Positions 8,925-17,196 of a stretch of DNA of 64,000 bases are shown in pieces. Positions within the stretch are counted from its first letter, which is position 1. Every line of letters begins with the position of its first letter. Origin of the DNA: Amycolatopsis sp. WQ 127309. GTDB lineage: Bacteria; Actinomycetota; Actinomycetes; Mycobacteriales; Pseudonocardiaceae. Below the pieces are notes generated by a model, which was not told where the DNA came from, searched no databases, and saw only the letters and a program-made list of their open reading frames with translations. The position numbers were made by a program, and so were the translations under genes. The stretch lies in contig NZ_CP095481.1 in assembly GCF_023023025.1 (NCBI RefSeq), positions 8,445,001 through 8,509,000 of the forward strand. The letters run 5' to 3'.

Positions 8925-9132
8925 CGTGCGCTCGCTCCCTTGAGTTCGGGGAACGTCCGCGGCGCGGCGGGGTGCGGCCACGAACTTCTCGAGACGAATA
9001 GTCATCGCCGGCGGCCCGGCGCACATGGGTGCCGCGTCCCCGCATTCCGGCGGCGCCGCGAGCCCCCATGACCGCCTCGCGCGTGGGCGTCGCGGCCGCG
9101 CGCGCGAGTGCGGAACCCGGTGCGCCGGGGTG

Positions 9133-9144
9133 ACCCACGTGGGT
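9133..9144. promoter_or_regulatory. Perfect palindrome ACCCACGTGGGT
   Basis: A 12-base perfect dyad with a CACGTG core sits in the middle of the divergent intergenic region, about 210 bases from either start codon. It is a plausible dimeric operator controlling both directions. The cognate protein is unknown. Confidence 0.45.
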
Positions 9145-9272
9145 GGTGTACCGCGTCCGTTCGGGGCTTGTTGCCGCTTCACGCCCCCGTGCGGCCCGCC
9201 CGCCGAACGGCGCAACCGCCACGTCCGTCCGGCCCAACCGGGGGTTCCGCGACCAGGCGTTTTCCCGGCGGT

Positions 9273-9333
9273 GCCCCTATGAGCCCCCAGTACGCCCCCA
9301 TCTGGCGCCGGAATGCGGGCGCAGCACCCCCAT
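9273..9333. repeat. Helically phased GCCCCCAT direct repeats upstream of lanM
   Basis: Copies are GCCCCTAT (9273-9280), GCCCCCAG (9283-9290), GCCCCCAT (9294-9301) and ACCCCCAT (9326-9333), with starts 10, 11 and 32 bases apart, which is close to whole turns of DNA. A further GCCCCCAT lies at 9062-9069. Direct, phased short boxes are what MalT/LAL-type activators bind, and a LAL gene ends this operon side, so it is the likely binder (inference). Confidence 0.5.
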
Positions 9334-9355
9334 GTAACCCCGGTCACCCGCTGGC

Positions 9356-12217
9356 ATGCTCGATCTCGTGATTCCCCCGCAGCCGAACCCGGCGACGACG
9401 ACGCTCCCGCCCACCTGGTGGGCGGCGGGCCTGACCCCGCGTGAGCGGCGGTCCGACGGCCTCCGCCCCGCGTGGGTGGACTTCGCCGAGACCGCGCTCG
9501 CGGCGGCGGCACCGGCCGCGCCGGCGTCCGGCCCGACCTGGCGCACGGCGTTCGCGTCCGTGTTCCACCCGTTCGTCGGCGCGGTCCGCGCCGCGATCGC
9601 CGACGCCGCAGCGGCTGCGCCCGCCGTCGACGTCGTCTCGGTCGCGGACGGCTGCGCCGCGCAGCTGGGCCACCAGCTCGCCGGGCTCGCCGCCCGCACG
9701 CTGGTGCTGGAGCTCGGCCGGGCCCGCCGGGCCGGCCGGCTCGCCGGGGAGACCGGGGAAGAACGCTTCGCCGACTTCGTCCGCCAGGCCGGCACCACCG
9801 CCGGGCTCACGGATCTGCTGCACCGCTACCCGGTGCTGGCGCGGCTCGCCGCGCAGGCCGGGCTGTACGCGATCGAGTCGGCCACGGAGCTGCTCGGCCG
9901 GTACGCCACCGACCGCGACGCGCTGGCCGGGCTCATCGGCACCGCCGGCCTCGGCCGGCTGGCCGAGATCACCGGCGGCACCGGTGACGCGCACCAGCGC
10001 GGCCGCTCGGTGCGCGAACTGCGCTTCGACGGTGGCGACCGGGTCGTCTACAAGCCGCGGCCGCTGGGCCTGCACGCGGCGTTCACCGACGTCGTCGCGT
10101 GGCTCAACCCGCGTGTCCCCGGCCTGGAGCTGGAGACCGTCGACGTCCTGGTCCGGCCCGGGTACGGCTGGCTGCGGTTCGTCGAGCACCGGCCGTGCGC
10201 GGACCTGACCGAGGTCGACCGCTTCTACCGCCGCCAGGGCGTGCTGCTGGCTCTGCTGCACGCGCTCGACGGCACCGACGTGCACTTCGAGAACATCATC
10301 GCGGCCGGTGACCAGCCGGTGCTGATCGACATCGAGACGCTGTTCCAGCCCCTGCTGGCCGCGGACGACGCCACCGCCGATCCGGCGTCGACGCTGCTGG
10401 CCCGCTCGGTGCACCGCACGATGCTGCTGCCGCAGATGATCGTCGGCGAGCACGGCGCGGTCGACATCTCCGGCCTCGGCGGCGGCCGCGTCACCACCCC
10501 GGCGCTCGAGCGCGTCGACTGGCTGGAGCCGGGCACCGACCGGATGCGGCTGGCCCGCGTCCCCGGCGGCCCCGGCGCCGGCGTCAACCGGCCCACCCTC
10601 GGCGGGGTCGACGTCGAACCGGCCGAGCACGGTGCCGCGTTGCTGGCCGGGTTCCGCGCCGGCTACGACACCATCGCCGACGGCGCGGCCGAGCTGGCTC
10701 CCCTGCTGGAGGGCTGCGCGGCACACAAGATCCGCGTGCTGGTCCGCCCGACCAGCTTCTACGCCCGGATGCTCGACGAGACGACGCACCCGTCGCTGCT
10801 GGCCGACGCGGCCGAGCGCGACGAGGCGTTCGCGCTGCTGCACGACGACAGCACCGACGACGTCCGCCGCGGCCTGATCGCCGCGGAGCTCACCGACCTG
10901 TGGGCCGGCGACGTCCCGATGTTCTCCGGCGAGCCCGGTTCGGCCGACCTGTGGGACGCCGAGGGCAAGCGGCTGCCCGACATGCTGAGCGCGACGCCGC
11001 TGGCGTCGGTGCTGGCGAAGATCGCCGGGATGACCACGATCGACCGCCGTGACCAGGAGTGGCTGATCTCCGCCGCGCTGGCCACCCGCCCGGCCGAGGA
11101 GACCCACGCCGGCACCGGCGTCACCGACGGCGTCCTGCCGAGCAAGAGCCCCGAGCCCGCGCACCTGCTTTCGGCCGCGTGCGGCATCGCCGACGCCATC
11201 ATCGCCCGCGCGTCTTCGGTGGGCGGCCGGGTCAACTGGGTCGGGCTGGAGCTGGTCGACGAGAAGTACTGGGCCGTGCTGCCGATGGGCGCCGGGCTCG
11301 GCGAGGGCTACACCGGCGTCGCGTTGTTCCTGGCCCAGCTCGCGGAGCTGACCGGCATCGACCGCTACCACGACCTCGCCGGGAAAGCCCTGGCCGGGCT
11401 GCCGTGGCTGGTCTCGGAGCTGGAAGCCGACTCGGAGCTCGCGGAGGCGGCCGGCTGCGGCGGCCTGCTCGGGCTCGGCGGTGTCGCCTACGCGCTGGCC
11501 CGGCTGGCGCGGCTGCTCGCCCGGCCCGACCTGCTGGACCTGGCCGCCCGGACCGTCGCCGTGATGCCGGGCGCGACGCCGGCGACGTCACCGCGGTTCA
11601 CCACCGGTCTCGCCGGTGGCCTGGTCGCGCTGCGGTCGGTCGCCGCCCAGACCGGGCTCGCGAGCGCGGCCCTGCTGGCCGACGCCTACGCCACCGAGCT
11701 CGCCGGCCGGTCCATCGACCCCGACCTGGCCGACCCCGGGTTCGCGCACGGCGCGGCCGGCGTCGACTGGGCCCTGCTCGGGCACCCGCGTGAGACGGCG
11801 ACCCTGCCGCCCGCGACCGCGGCGACCGGGCACGGCTGGTGCTCCGGCCTGGCCGGGCAGGTCCTCGCCTACGCCGGCGACCCGGGCGTTCTCGGTGGTC
11901 TCGACGAGCAGGTCCGGCGCCTGGCCGCCCAGGACCCGCTGCGCGACCTGAGCCTGTGCCACGGCGAAACCGGCATCACCGACGTGCTCGGCGTCCTGGC
12001 CGAAACCGGCCACGCCGGCGCCGCGGCCGCCGTGGAGCGCCGGACCGGGCAGCTGCTGACCGCCGTCGAGCAGGACGGCGCGCGCTGCGGCACCCCGGAC
12101 GCCGTGCCGTCGCCGGGCCTGCTGACCGGCCTGGCCGGCATCGGCTACGGCCTGCTGCGCCTGGGCTTCGGCCCGCGCGTCCCGTCCGCGCTGCTCCTGC
12201 AACCCCCGACTCGCTGA
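9356..12217 (+). CDS. lanM: Class II lanthipeptide synthetase (LanM)
   Basis: This 953-residue protein has the two LanM halves. The N-terminal dehydratase (DUF4135) has VVYKPR with Lys233, DVHFEN with Asp308, His310 and Asn313, and LIDIE with Asp325 and Glu327. These are the residues that phosphorylate Ser/Thr and eliminate phosphate. The C-terminal LanC-like cyclase has GWCSG (Cys829) and SLCHG (Cys868, His869), the complete zinc triad that activates cysteine thiols, plus FAHGAAG. Length is normal for the family. ATG 9356 lacks a strong ribosome site; GTG 9368 is an alternative. Two small peptides follow within 36 and 266 bases. They contain no cysteine, so what the cyclase acts on is unclear. 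Confidence 0.92.
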   Translation: MLDLVIPPQPNPATTTLPPTWWAAGLTPRERRSDGLRPAWVDFAETALAAAAPAAPASGPTWRTAFASVFHPFVGAVRAAIADAAAAAPAVDVVSVADGCAAQLGHQLAGLAARTLVLELGRARRAGRLAGETGEERFADFVRQAGTTAGLTDLLHRYPVLARLAAQAGLYAIESATELLGRYATDRDALAGLIGTAGLGRLAEITGGTGDAHQRGRSVRELRFDGGDRVVYKPRPLGLHAAFTDVVAWLNPRVPGLELETVDVLVRPGYGWLRFVEHRPCADLTEVDRFYRRQGVLLALLHALDGTDVHFENIIAAGDQPVLIDIETLFQPLLAADDATADPASTLLARSVHRTMLLPQMIVGEHGAVDISGLGGGRVTTPALERVDWLEPGTDRMRLARVPGGPGAGVNRPTLGGVDVEPAEHGAALLAGFRAGYDTIADGAAELAPLLEGCAAHKIRVLVRPTSFYARMLDETTHPSLLADAAERDEAFALLHDDSTDDVRRGLIAAELTDLWAGDVPMFSGEPGSADLWDAEGKRLPDMLSATPLASVLAKIAGMTTIDRRDQEWLISAALATRPAEETHAGTGVTDGVLPSKSPEPAHLLSAACGIADAIIARASSVGGRVNWVGLELVDEKYWAVLPMGAGLGEGYTGVALFLAQLAELTGIDRYHDLAGKALAGLPWLVSELEADSELAEAAGCGGLLGLGGVAYALARLARLLARPDLLDLAARTVAVMPGATPATSPRFTTGLAGGLVALRSVAAQTGLASAALLADAYATELAGRSIDPDLADPGFAHGAAGVDWALLGHPRETATLPPATAATGHGWCSGLAGQVLAYAGDPGVLGGLDEQVRRLAAQDPLRDLSLCHGETGITDVLGVLAETGHAGAAAAVERRTGQLLTAVEQDGARCGTPDAVPSPGLLTGLAGIGYGLLRLGFGPRVPSALLLQPPTR

Positions 12218-12252
12218 CCGTCCCGCCCCACCTGCACGAGGAGAAACGCACG

Positions 12253-12432
12253 ATGCCCGAAATCACCGCCGAGACCGTCGAAGCCACCGTCGGCGCCCTG
12301 GTGCTCCCGCGCGCGAACCGCGCCGGTGCGCGCAACCAGGCGCTGGCCGGGGCGCGGCCCCGGTTGTCCGGGATCACATTGGAGACGCTCGGTGAACCCA
12401 CCGTCGTCACCAACGGCACTTTCGCCCTCTGA
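12253..12432 (+). CDS. Putative LanM substrate peptide 1, cysteine-free
   Basis: A 59-residue peptide beginning MPEITAETVE, preceded by GAGGAGA 8-14 bases before the ATG. It shares with the next peptide a pattern GxLxLPxxxRxGARNxALxGxxPRxS, then LxT, then TVVTxGxF at the end. The acidic start and conserved Leu/Arg middle look like a leader; the C-terminal part is rich in Thr and Ser (LSGITLETLG, TVVTNGTFAL), which LanM could dehydrate. It contains no cysteine at all, so classical lanthionine rings cannot form within it. Its position directly after lanM and its duplication argue that it is the substrate; this is inference. Confidence 0.75.
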   Translation: MPEITAETVEATVGALVLPRANRAGARNQALAGARPRLSGITLETLGEPTVVTNGTFAL

Positions 12433-12482
12433 CCGTCCGTCCTTTTCGCACCGCCAGTACTACCGAGAGTGGAGACACCCGC

Positions 12483-12656
12483 ATGACCGAGCACGACACC
12501 GCCGCCATGGACAACCCGATCGGCGACTTGACCCTCCCGTCGTCGGCCCGGACCGGCGCCCGCAACCACGCACTGTCGGGGCGGGCCCCGAGGGCTTCGA
12601 TGAATTCGCTCACCACGTTCGACGTCACGGTCGTCACCGGGGGTTTCACCGAATAG
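12483..12656 (+). CDS. Putative LanM substrate peptide 2, cysteine-free
   Basis: A 57-residue paralogue of the preceding peptide, beginning MTEHDTAAMD and ending TVVTGGFTE. Conserved with peptide 1 are the LxLP block, RTGARNHALSG (RAGARNQALAG in peptide 1), PRxS and the terminal TVVTxGxF. A GTGGAG ribosome site lies about 10 bases upstream. There is again no cysteine. Candidate dehydration sites are the Ser/Thr residues of SMNSLTTF and TVVT. A possible leader end is the LxG step (ALSG here, ALAG in peptide 1), reminiscent of double-glycine-type sites, but no peptidase gene is nearby. Confidence 0.73.
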   Translation: MTEHDTAAMDNPIGDLTLPSSARTGARNHALSGRAPRASMNSLTTFDVTVVTGGFTE

Positions 12657-12710
12657 TGAGACACCGGCCCGCCGGTATTTCGACGGGCATCCGGAAGTGA
12701 TCCGTCCGGC

Positions 12711-12716
12711 TATAGT
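12711..12716 (+). promoter_or_regulatory. Possible -10 box of the LAL regulator gene
   Basis: TATAGT lies 9 bases before the ATG at 12725 in otherwise GC-rich DNA. If used, the transcript would be nearly leaderless. A small dyad ACCGG-CCCG-CCGGT (12663-12676) after peptide 2 may weakly separate the transcripts. Confidence 0.4.
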
Positions 12717-12724
12717 CCCCGCTC

Positions 12725-15613
12725 ATGGGCATCCGTTCGACGCGCCTCATCGGGCGGGACAGGGAGCTCGGCGCACTGTCCCAGGCTCTGGAGAAGGCCC
12801 GCACCGAGCACGGTGGGGCCTTCTTCCTTGTCGGCGAAGGCGGGATCGGGAAGTCCCGCCTCGCCGCGGACGTCGCCGCGCGGGCGCTGGCGACCGGGAT
12901 GCCGGTGCTGCGCGGGCGGGCCAGCTCGATCGGGCCGATGGTGCCGTTCCGGCCGCTCGCCGAAGCCCTGCTGTCGCACTTCCGCGGCGGGCACCCGCCG
13001 GCCGCGCCGGAGCTCGACCCGCTGGTGCCGGTGCTGGCCCGGCTCGTGCCCGACTGGTACCGCGGTGACCGCCCGCACGACAACGGCTCGCTGATGGTGC
13101 TGGCCGAGGCCGTCTTCCGGCTGCTGTCGGTCGCCGGGCGCGCCGAGGGCTGCCTGATCGTGCTGGAGGACCTGCACAACGCCGACGCCGAGACGTTGTT
13201 CATCGTCGAGTACCTGGTGGACAACCTCGCGTCGGGCAAGGTGATGCTGATCGGCACCCTGCGCAACGAGCCCGGCGAGGCGCTGCGGCTGGCGACGGCG
13301 GCGTCGCAACGGTCGTCGAGCCGCACCTTCGAGCTGACCCGGCTGGACGCCGCCCGCACGCGCGAGTTCGCGGCGGCGTGCCTGGAGACCGAGCCGGACG
13401 CGGTCCCGGCCGCCGTCGCGAACCTGCTGTGGCAGAACAGTGAAGGCGTGCCGTTCGTCGTCGAGGAGCTGCTGCACGGGATGCTCGGCGACGGCCTGCT
13501 CGTCGGCGGATCGGGCGGCTGGCAGGTGGTCGGCGAGCTGCAGGCCCGGGTGCCCGAGGCGCTGATCAGCAGCATCGCCGCCCGGGTCGACGCGCTCGGT
13601 TCGGACGGCGAGACGCTGCTGTCGGTGGCCGCGGTGCTCGGGCGGCGGTTCCCGCTGTCGGTGGTGCAGGCGGTCACCGACATGGACGACCGGATGCTGC
13701 ACAACCACATCAGCGCGAGCGTCGCCGCGCACCTCGTCACCACCGACGAGACCACCCCCGGCTGGTACGCCTTCCGGCACCCGCTCACCGCCGAGGCGCT
13801 GCTGTCGCGGCTGGTGCCCTCGACGAAGGCGAACCTGGCGCGCAAGGCCGCCGACGCCGTCGAGCTGCTGCACCCGGGCCTGCCCGGGGAGCTGTGCGCG
13901 CTGGCCGCGTCGCTGCGGCTGACCGCGATGGACCACCCCGGCGCCGGCCGGCTGTTCGCCGAAGCCGGCCGCCGCGCGCGTGACGGCGGGGCCGCCGACA
14001 CGGCGGTGACCATGCTGACCCGCGCCGTCGAGCTGCTGGCCGCGGCGGGGACCGAGGACCGGGCCGACGCGCTGGAGGCGTTGCTGCACGCGCTCGGGCA
14101 GACCGGGCAGTTCGACCGGGCCGTCGAGTTCTCCGCGCGCTTCGCCGAGCTGGGCCGGCTAGAACGGGCGGTCGACCTGCACATCCAGCTGGCCTGGGCG
14201 GCCTACATCGCCGGGCGGCACGACGAGTGCCTCAACCAGATCGAGCAGGCTCGCGCCCCGCTGGGCGACGAGATGGCCGAGGAGCAGCGGGCGGCCGTCG
14301 ACGCCGTCGAGGCGACGCTGTGGCTCGACGTCCCCGGCCCGGCCCACACCGAACGCGCCCGGAAGCTCGCCGACCAGGCGTGGCAGGTCGCCGAGCGCGC
14401 CGGGGTGCCGTTCGTGTCGTGCCAGGCGCTGCAGGTGCTCGGCATGGTGGCGCTGGAGACCGATCTCGCGGAGGCCGAGCGCTACCTGCAGCTGGCGCGG
14501 CGGCTCGCGGAGCGCCACCAGCTGACGCACCTGCGGACCCAGGTGCTGGTCCGCCTCGGCGGGCACCGGATGCTGGCCGAGGGCGACGTCCGGACGTTCG
14601 ACCTGGCCCGCGCGGAGGCCCAGCGGACCGGCGCGATCACGCTGACCTGCGCGGTCGACGCGAGCCGCGCGGTGCACGCGGTGATGCGCGGCGAGTTCGA
14701 GCACGCGGACCGGATCCTGGCCGAGAACCTCGCCGTCCTCGGGCGGCTGCGGCTGGTCGCGCTGCTGCAGTACACGCACATGACGCGCGCGATGGTCGCC
14801 GCGCACCAGGCCGACCGGGCGCGGATGGAGCTGGCGCTGGACGACTTTCGCGCCGAAGGCGGCGGGACGGCGCAGGAGATGGTGCTCAGCGTCGGGCTGG
14901 CCCAGGTGTTCTGCTCGCTGCTGGAGGAGGACGCCGACCGCGCGCGCCGGGAGCTGGCGCAGGTGATGGCGCTGGAGGAGCGGCAGCCGAGCCGGTTCCA
15001 CCTGGCGGGTCAGCACGGCCTGCGGCTGCTGGTCGAAGCCCTCGACGGGATCGAGACGGAGCCGGGTGAGCCGCGGGCGGCGGTGAGCGGGATGCGCTGG
15101 AACCGCCAGTTCGTCCTGCTGGGCGAGGCGGTCCGGCACGGCCGCGCGGGCGAGGCGGAGCTGGCCGACGCGGCGCTGGCGAAGGCGGTGGACGCGGCGG
15201 CGCTGTTCCCGGTCAGCCGGCACCTGGGGTTGCGCATGGTGGCGGAGTCAGCCGCGGCCGACGGCTGGGGCGACCCGGTGACGTGGCTGAAGGAGGCCGA
15301 GGAGTACTTCCACCAGGCGGGCATCTCGGCGGTGGCGAGCGCGTGCCGGGGCCTGCTGCGCAAGATCGGCGCCCCGGTGGGCCAGCGCCGCGAGGGCACC
15401 GACCGCCTCCCGGCCGACCTGCGTTCGGCCGGGGTGACGGTCCGGGAGTACGAGGTGCTGCAGCTGCTGGCGGACAACATGGGCAACAAGGACATCGCCC
15501 GCCGGCTGCACATCTCGCCACGCACGGTGGAGAAGCACGTGGCGAGCCTGATGGCGAAGTCGAACCTGCAGAACCGCACGGCCTTGACGGAGTACGCGTC
15601 GCGGTCGAGGTAG
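12725..15613 (+). CDS. LAL-family LuxR transcriptional regulator
   Basis: A 962-residue protein of the large ATP-binding LuxR (LAL/MalT-like) type. The N terminus has an AAA ATPase with Walker A GEGGIGKS near residue 40 and VLEDLHNAD as Walker B. A long helical, TPR-like middle follows. The C-terminal 60 residues form a LuxR helix-turn-helix (TVREYEVLQLLADN, IARRLHISPRTVEKHV). Such proteins are cluster-situated activators of secondary metabolism in actinomycetes. Position at the end of the lanM group suggests it activates lanM and perhaps the divergent mutase-NRPS operon, possibly through the phased boxes at 9273-9333. Confidence 0.92.
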   Translation: MGIRSTRLIGRDRELGALSQALEKARTEHGGAFFLVGEGGIGKSRLAADVAARALATGMPVLRGRASSIGPMVPFRPLAEALLSHFRGGHPPAAPELDPLVPVLARLVPDWYRGDRPHDNGSLMVLAEAVFRLLSVAGRAEGCLIVLEDLHNADAETLFIVEYLVDNLASGKVMLIGTLRNEPGEALRLATAASQRSSSRTFELTRLDAARTREFAAACLETEPDAVPAAVANLLWQNSEGVPFVVEELLHGMLGDGLLVGGSGGWQVVGELQARVPEALISSIAARVDALGSDGETLLSVAAVLGRRFPLSVVQAVTDMDDRMLHNHISASVAAHLVTTDETTPGWYAFRHPLTAEALLSRLVPSTKANLARKAADAVELLHPGLPGELCALAASLRLTAMDHPGAGRLFAEAGRRARDGGAADTAVTMLTRAVELLAAAGTEDRADALEALLHALGQTGQFDRAVEFSARFAELGRLERAVDLHIQLAWAAYIAGRHDECLNQIEQARAPLGDEMAEEQRAAVDAVEATLWLDVPGPAHTERARKLADQAWQVAERAGVPFVSCQALQVLGMVALETDLAEAERYLQLARRLAERHQLTHLRTQVLVRLGGHRMLAEGDVRTFDLARAEAQRTGAITLTCAVDASRAVHAVMRGEFEHADRILAENLAVLGRLRLVALLQYTHMTRAMVAAHQADRARMELALDDFRAEGGGTAQEMVLSVGLAQVFCSLLEEDADRARRELAQVMALEERQPSRFHLAGQHGLRLLVEALDGIETEPGEPRAAVSGMRWNRQFVLLGEAVRHGRAGEAELADAALAKAVDAAALFPVSRHLGLRMVAESAAADGWGDPVTWLKEAEEYFHQAGISAVASACRGLLRKIGAPVGQRREGTDRLPADLRSAGVTVREYEVLQLLADNMGNKDIARRLHISPRTVEKHVASLMAKSNLQNRTALTEYASRSR

Positions 15614-15616
15614 TCC

Positions 15617-17050
15617 TCAGCCGCCGTGGGTGGAGTCGCTCTGGTAGGTCGTGTACGTGTACGGGTTGTCCAGGACCTTCGTCTGCGGGACGTCCGGGTT
15701 CATGCCCTGGCGCCAGGCTTCTTCGCCCAGTTGCGCGCGCAGGTAGTCCACTGTGGACTCCACTTCGCGGCGGACCGCCGGCAGGTCGACGCCCACCAGG
15801 GCGCCGTCGCGTTTCACGATGCGGCCGTCGACCAGGACCGTGTGGACGTCGGCGCGCTGGGCCTGGAACGCGACGTGGCCGTACGGGTTGAGCAGCGGGA
15901 ACGACACCGGCGACGCGTCGTTCTTCAGCAGCACCACGTCCGCCTTCTTGCCGACCTCGAGGCTGCCCAGGTCGGCTGCGCGCCCCAGCGCCGTCGCGCC
16001 GCCGCGGGTGGCCCATTCCACGACCTGCTCGGCGCGCAACGCCGCGTGCGTCACGGTTTCGCCCAGCTTGTGGGCTTCCAGGTGCTCGCGGGAGCGGTCC
16101 GCGCCGAGGGTCGAGCGCATCGCCGAGAACAGGTCGCCGCTCCACCAGACCGACGTGTCCATCGACAGCGACACCGGGATGCCGTACGCGCGCAAGGCCC
16201 AGGTGGGCGGGTAGCCCTGGCCGGCGCTCTGCTCGCTTTCGGTCGACACCGACACCGAGCCGCCGGTGGCCGCGATGCGGTGGTAGGAGTCGGCCGAGAG
16301 GGACGCGCCGTGGACGTAGACCGTCTCCGGCGTCATGAAGCCGTTGTCGTACATCAGCCGGATGCCGTCGTCGCCGGTCGCGCCCCAGACGCCGGCGTGG
16401 GTCGTCACCGGCACGCCCAGCTCGCGCGCCACCTCGAAGGCGGCCTTCTCGGGGAACGCCGGGTCGCCGGTGACGTCGAAGGCGAGCTGGAAGCCCAGGT
16501 CGCCGCCGGTGCGGCGGGTGACGAAGTCGCGGAACTCCGGTGTGCCCGTCCAGGTGGCCGGGGCGTCCTGGATGTTGCCGTAGGCCAGCACGAACCGGCC
16601 GGGCACGGATTCGAGCGCGTCGGCCGCGGCGTCGGCGTGCTGGGTGGTCTGCAGGCCGTGGGACCAGTCGACGGTGGTCGTGACGCCCGCTTCGAGCGCT
16701 TCCCACGCGCCGAGCAGGTTGCCCGCGTGGATGTCTTCGGGGCGGAAGACCTTGCCCCACTCCAGGTAGTACCAGACGAAGTACTGGGTGAGCGTCCAGT
16801 CGGCGCCGTAGCCGCGCATGGCCGTCTGCCACATGTGGCGGTGGGTGTCGATCATGCCCGGCATGACGATCCCGTCCGTCGCGTCGATCTCGACGGCTCC
16901 CGGCGGGGCGTCCAGCGCGGGGCCGATCGCGGCGATCCGGTCGCCGGTGACCAGGACGTCGGTGCCGGTGAGGACCCGGCGGGTGTCGTCGAGGGTCAGG
17001 ACCGTGCCGCCGCGCAGGAGGACCGGCCGGCCGTCGGTGGGCTGCGTCAT
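15617..17050 (-). CDS. Amidohydrolase family metal-dependent hydrolase (Atz/Trz-like)
   Basis: This 477-residue protein has the amidohydrolase barrel: GMIDTHRHMWQT gives the first metal-binding His-x-His, THAGVWG and VHGASLS supply later histidines, and SMDTSVWW the catalytic aspartate. The edge strands around LLRGGTVLTLDD and LGSLEVGKKADVVLL are typical of the composite beta domain. Relatives hydrolyse or deaminate ring compounds (AtzA, TrzN, SAH deaminase); the substrate cannot be told. ATG 17050 has a GAGG-containing site in front; a GTG at 17068 is an alternative. It faces the IclR gene across a 146-base gap with a candidate operator, so the IclR protein may control it. Confidence 0.85.
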   Translation of the reverse strand: MTQPTDGRPVLLRGGTVLTLDDTRRVLTGTDVLVTGDRIAAIGPALDAPPGAVEIDATDGIVMPGMIDTHRHMWQTAMRGYGADWTLTQYFVWYYLEWGKVFRPEDIHAGNLLGAWEALEAGVTTTVDWSHGLQTTQHADAAADALESVPGRFVLAYGNIQDAPATWTGTPEFRDFVTRRTGGDLGFQLAFDVTGDPAFPEKAAFEVARELGVPVTTHAGVWGATGDDGIRLMYDNGFMTPETVYVHGASLSADSYHRIAATGGSVSVSTESEQSAGQGYPPTWALRAYGIPVSLSMDTSVWWSGDLFSAMRSTLGADRSREHLEAHKLGETVTHAALRAEQVVEWATRGGATALGRAADLGSLEVGKKADVVLLKNDASPVSFPLLNPYGHVAFQAQRADVHTVLVDGRIVKRDGALVGVDLPAVRREVESTVDYLRAQLGEEAWRQGMNPDVPQTKVLDNPYTYTTYQSDSTHGG

Positions 17051-17085
17051 CGCTGCCTCGTTCTCCACGCACTTCTGCGTACACT

Positions 17086-17098
17086 CGTCCGCTGGACG
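17086..17098. promoter_or_regulatory. Candidate IclR operator CGTCC-GCT-GGACG
   Basis: A perfect 5-base inverted repeat with a 3-base spacer lies between the amidohydrolase and IclR genes, just upstream of the amidohydrolase start. A related dyad stands before the catabolic operon at 18032, which suggests one regulator for both. Confidence 0.5.
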
Positions 17099-17196
17099 GA
17101 CATGGGGTGGGCGCAGTCACTTTTGCCCAGTGCCGCGCCGCTGTCAATCCCCGCCGCTACGCTGCCGGTGAGGGTTACCGCAGAGGGAGGTCGCGC

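Larger units (their letters stand above)
8925..9355. promoter_or_regulatory. 431-base divergent control region between the mutase operon and lanM
   Basis: No convincing gene lies here. It must contain the promoters of both transcription units. It holds a perfect 12-base palindrome (9133-9144) and, close to lanM, a run of near-identical GCCCCCAT octamers listed separately. No cobalamin riboswitch signature was recognised upstream of the B12 enzyme genes. Confidence 0.65.

Noticed and set aside
9025..9282. An 85-residue plus-strand frame with six cysteines upstream of lanM, considered as a Cys-containing precursor
   Set aside because: No ribosome site, no similarity to the two downstream peptides, and basic low-complexity composition. 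It lies in the promoter region with the palindrome and boxes.
8925..9355. A cobalamin riboswitch before the glutamate mutase genes
   Set aside because: No B12-box-like conserved segment or fitting fold was recognised in the leader.
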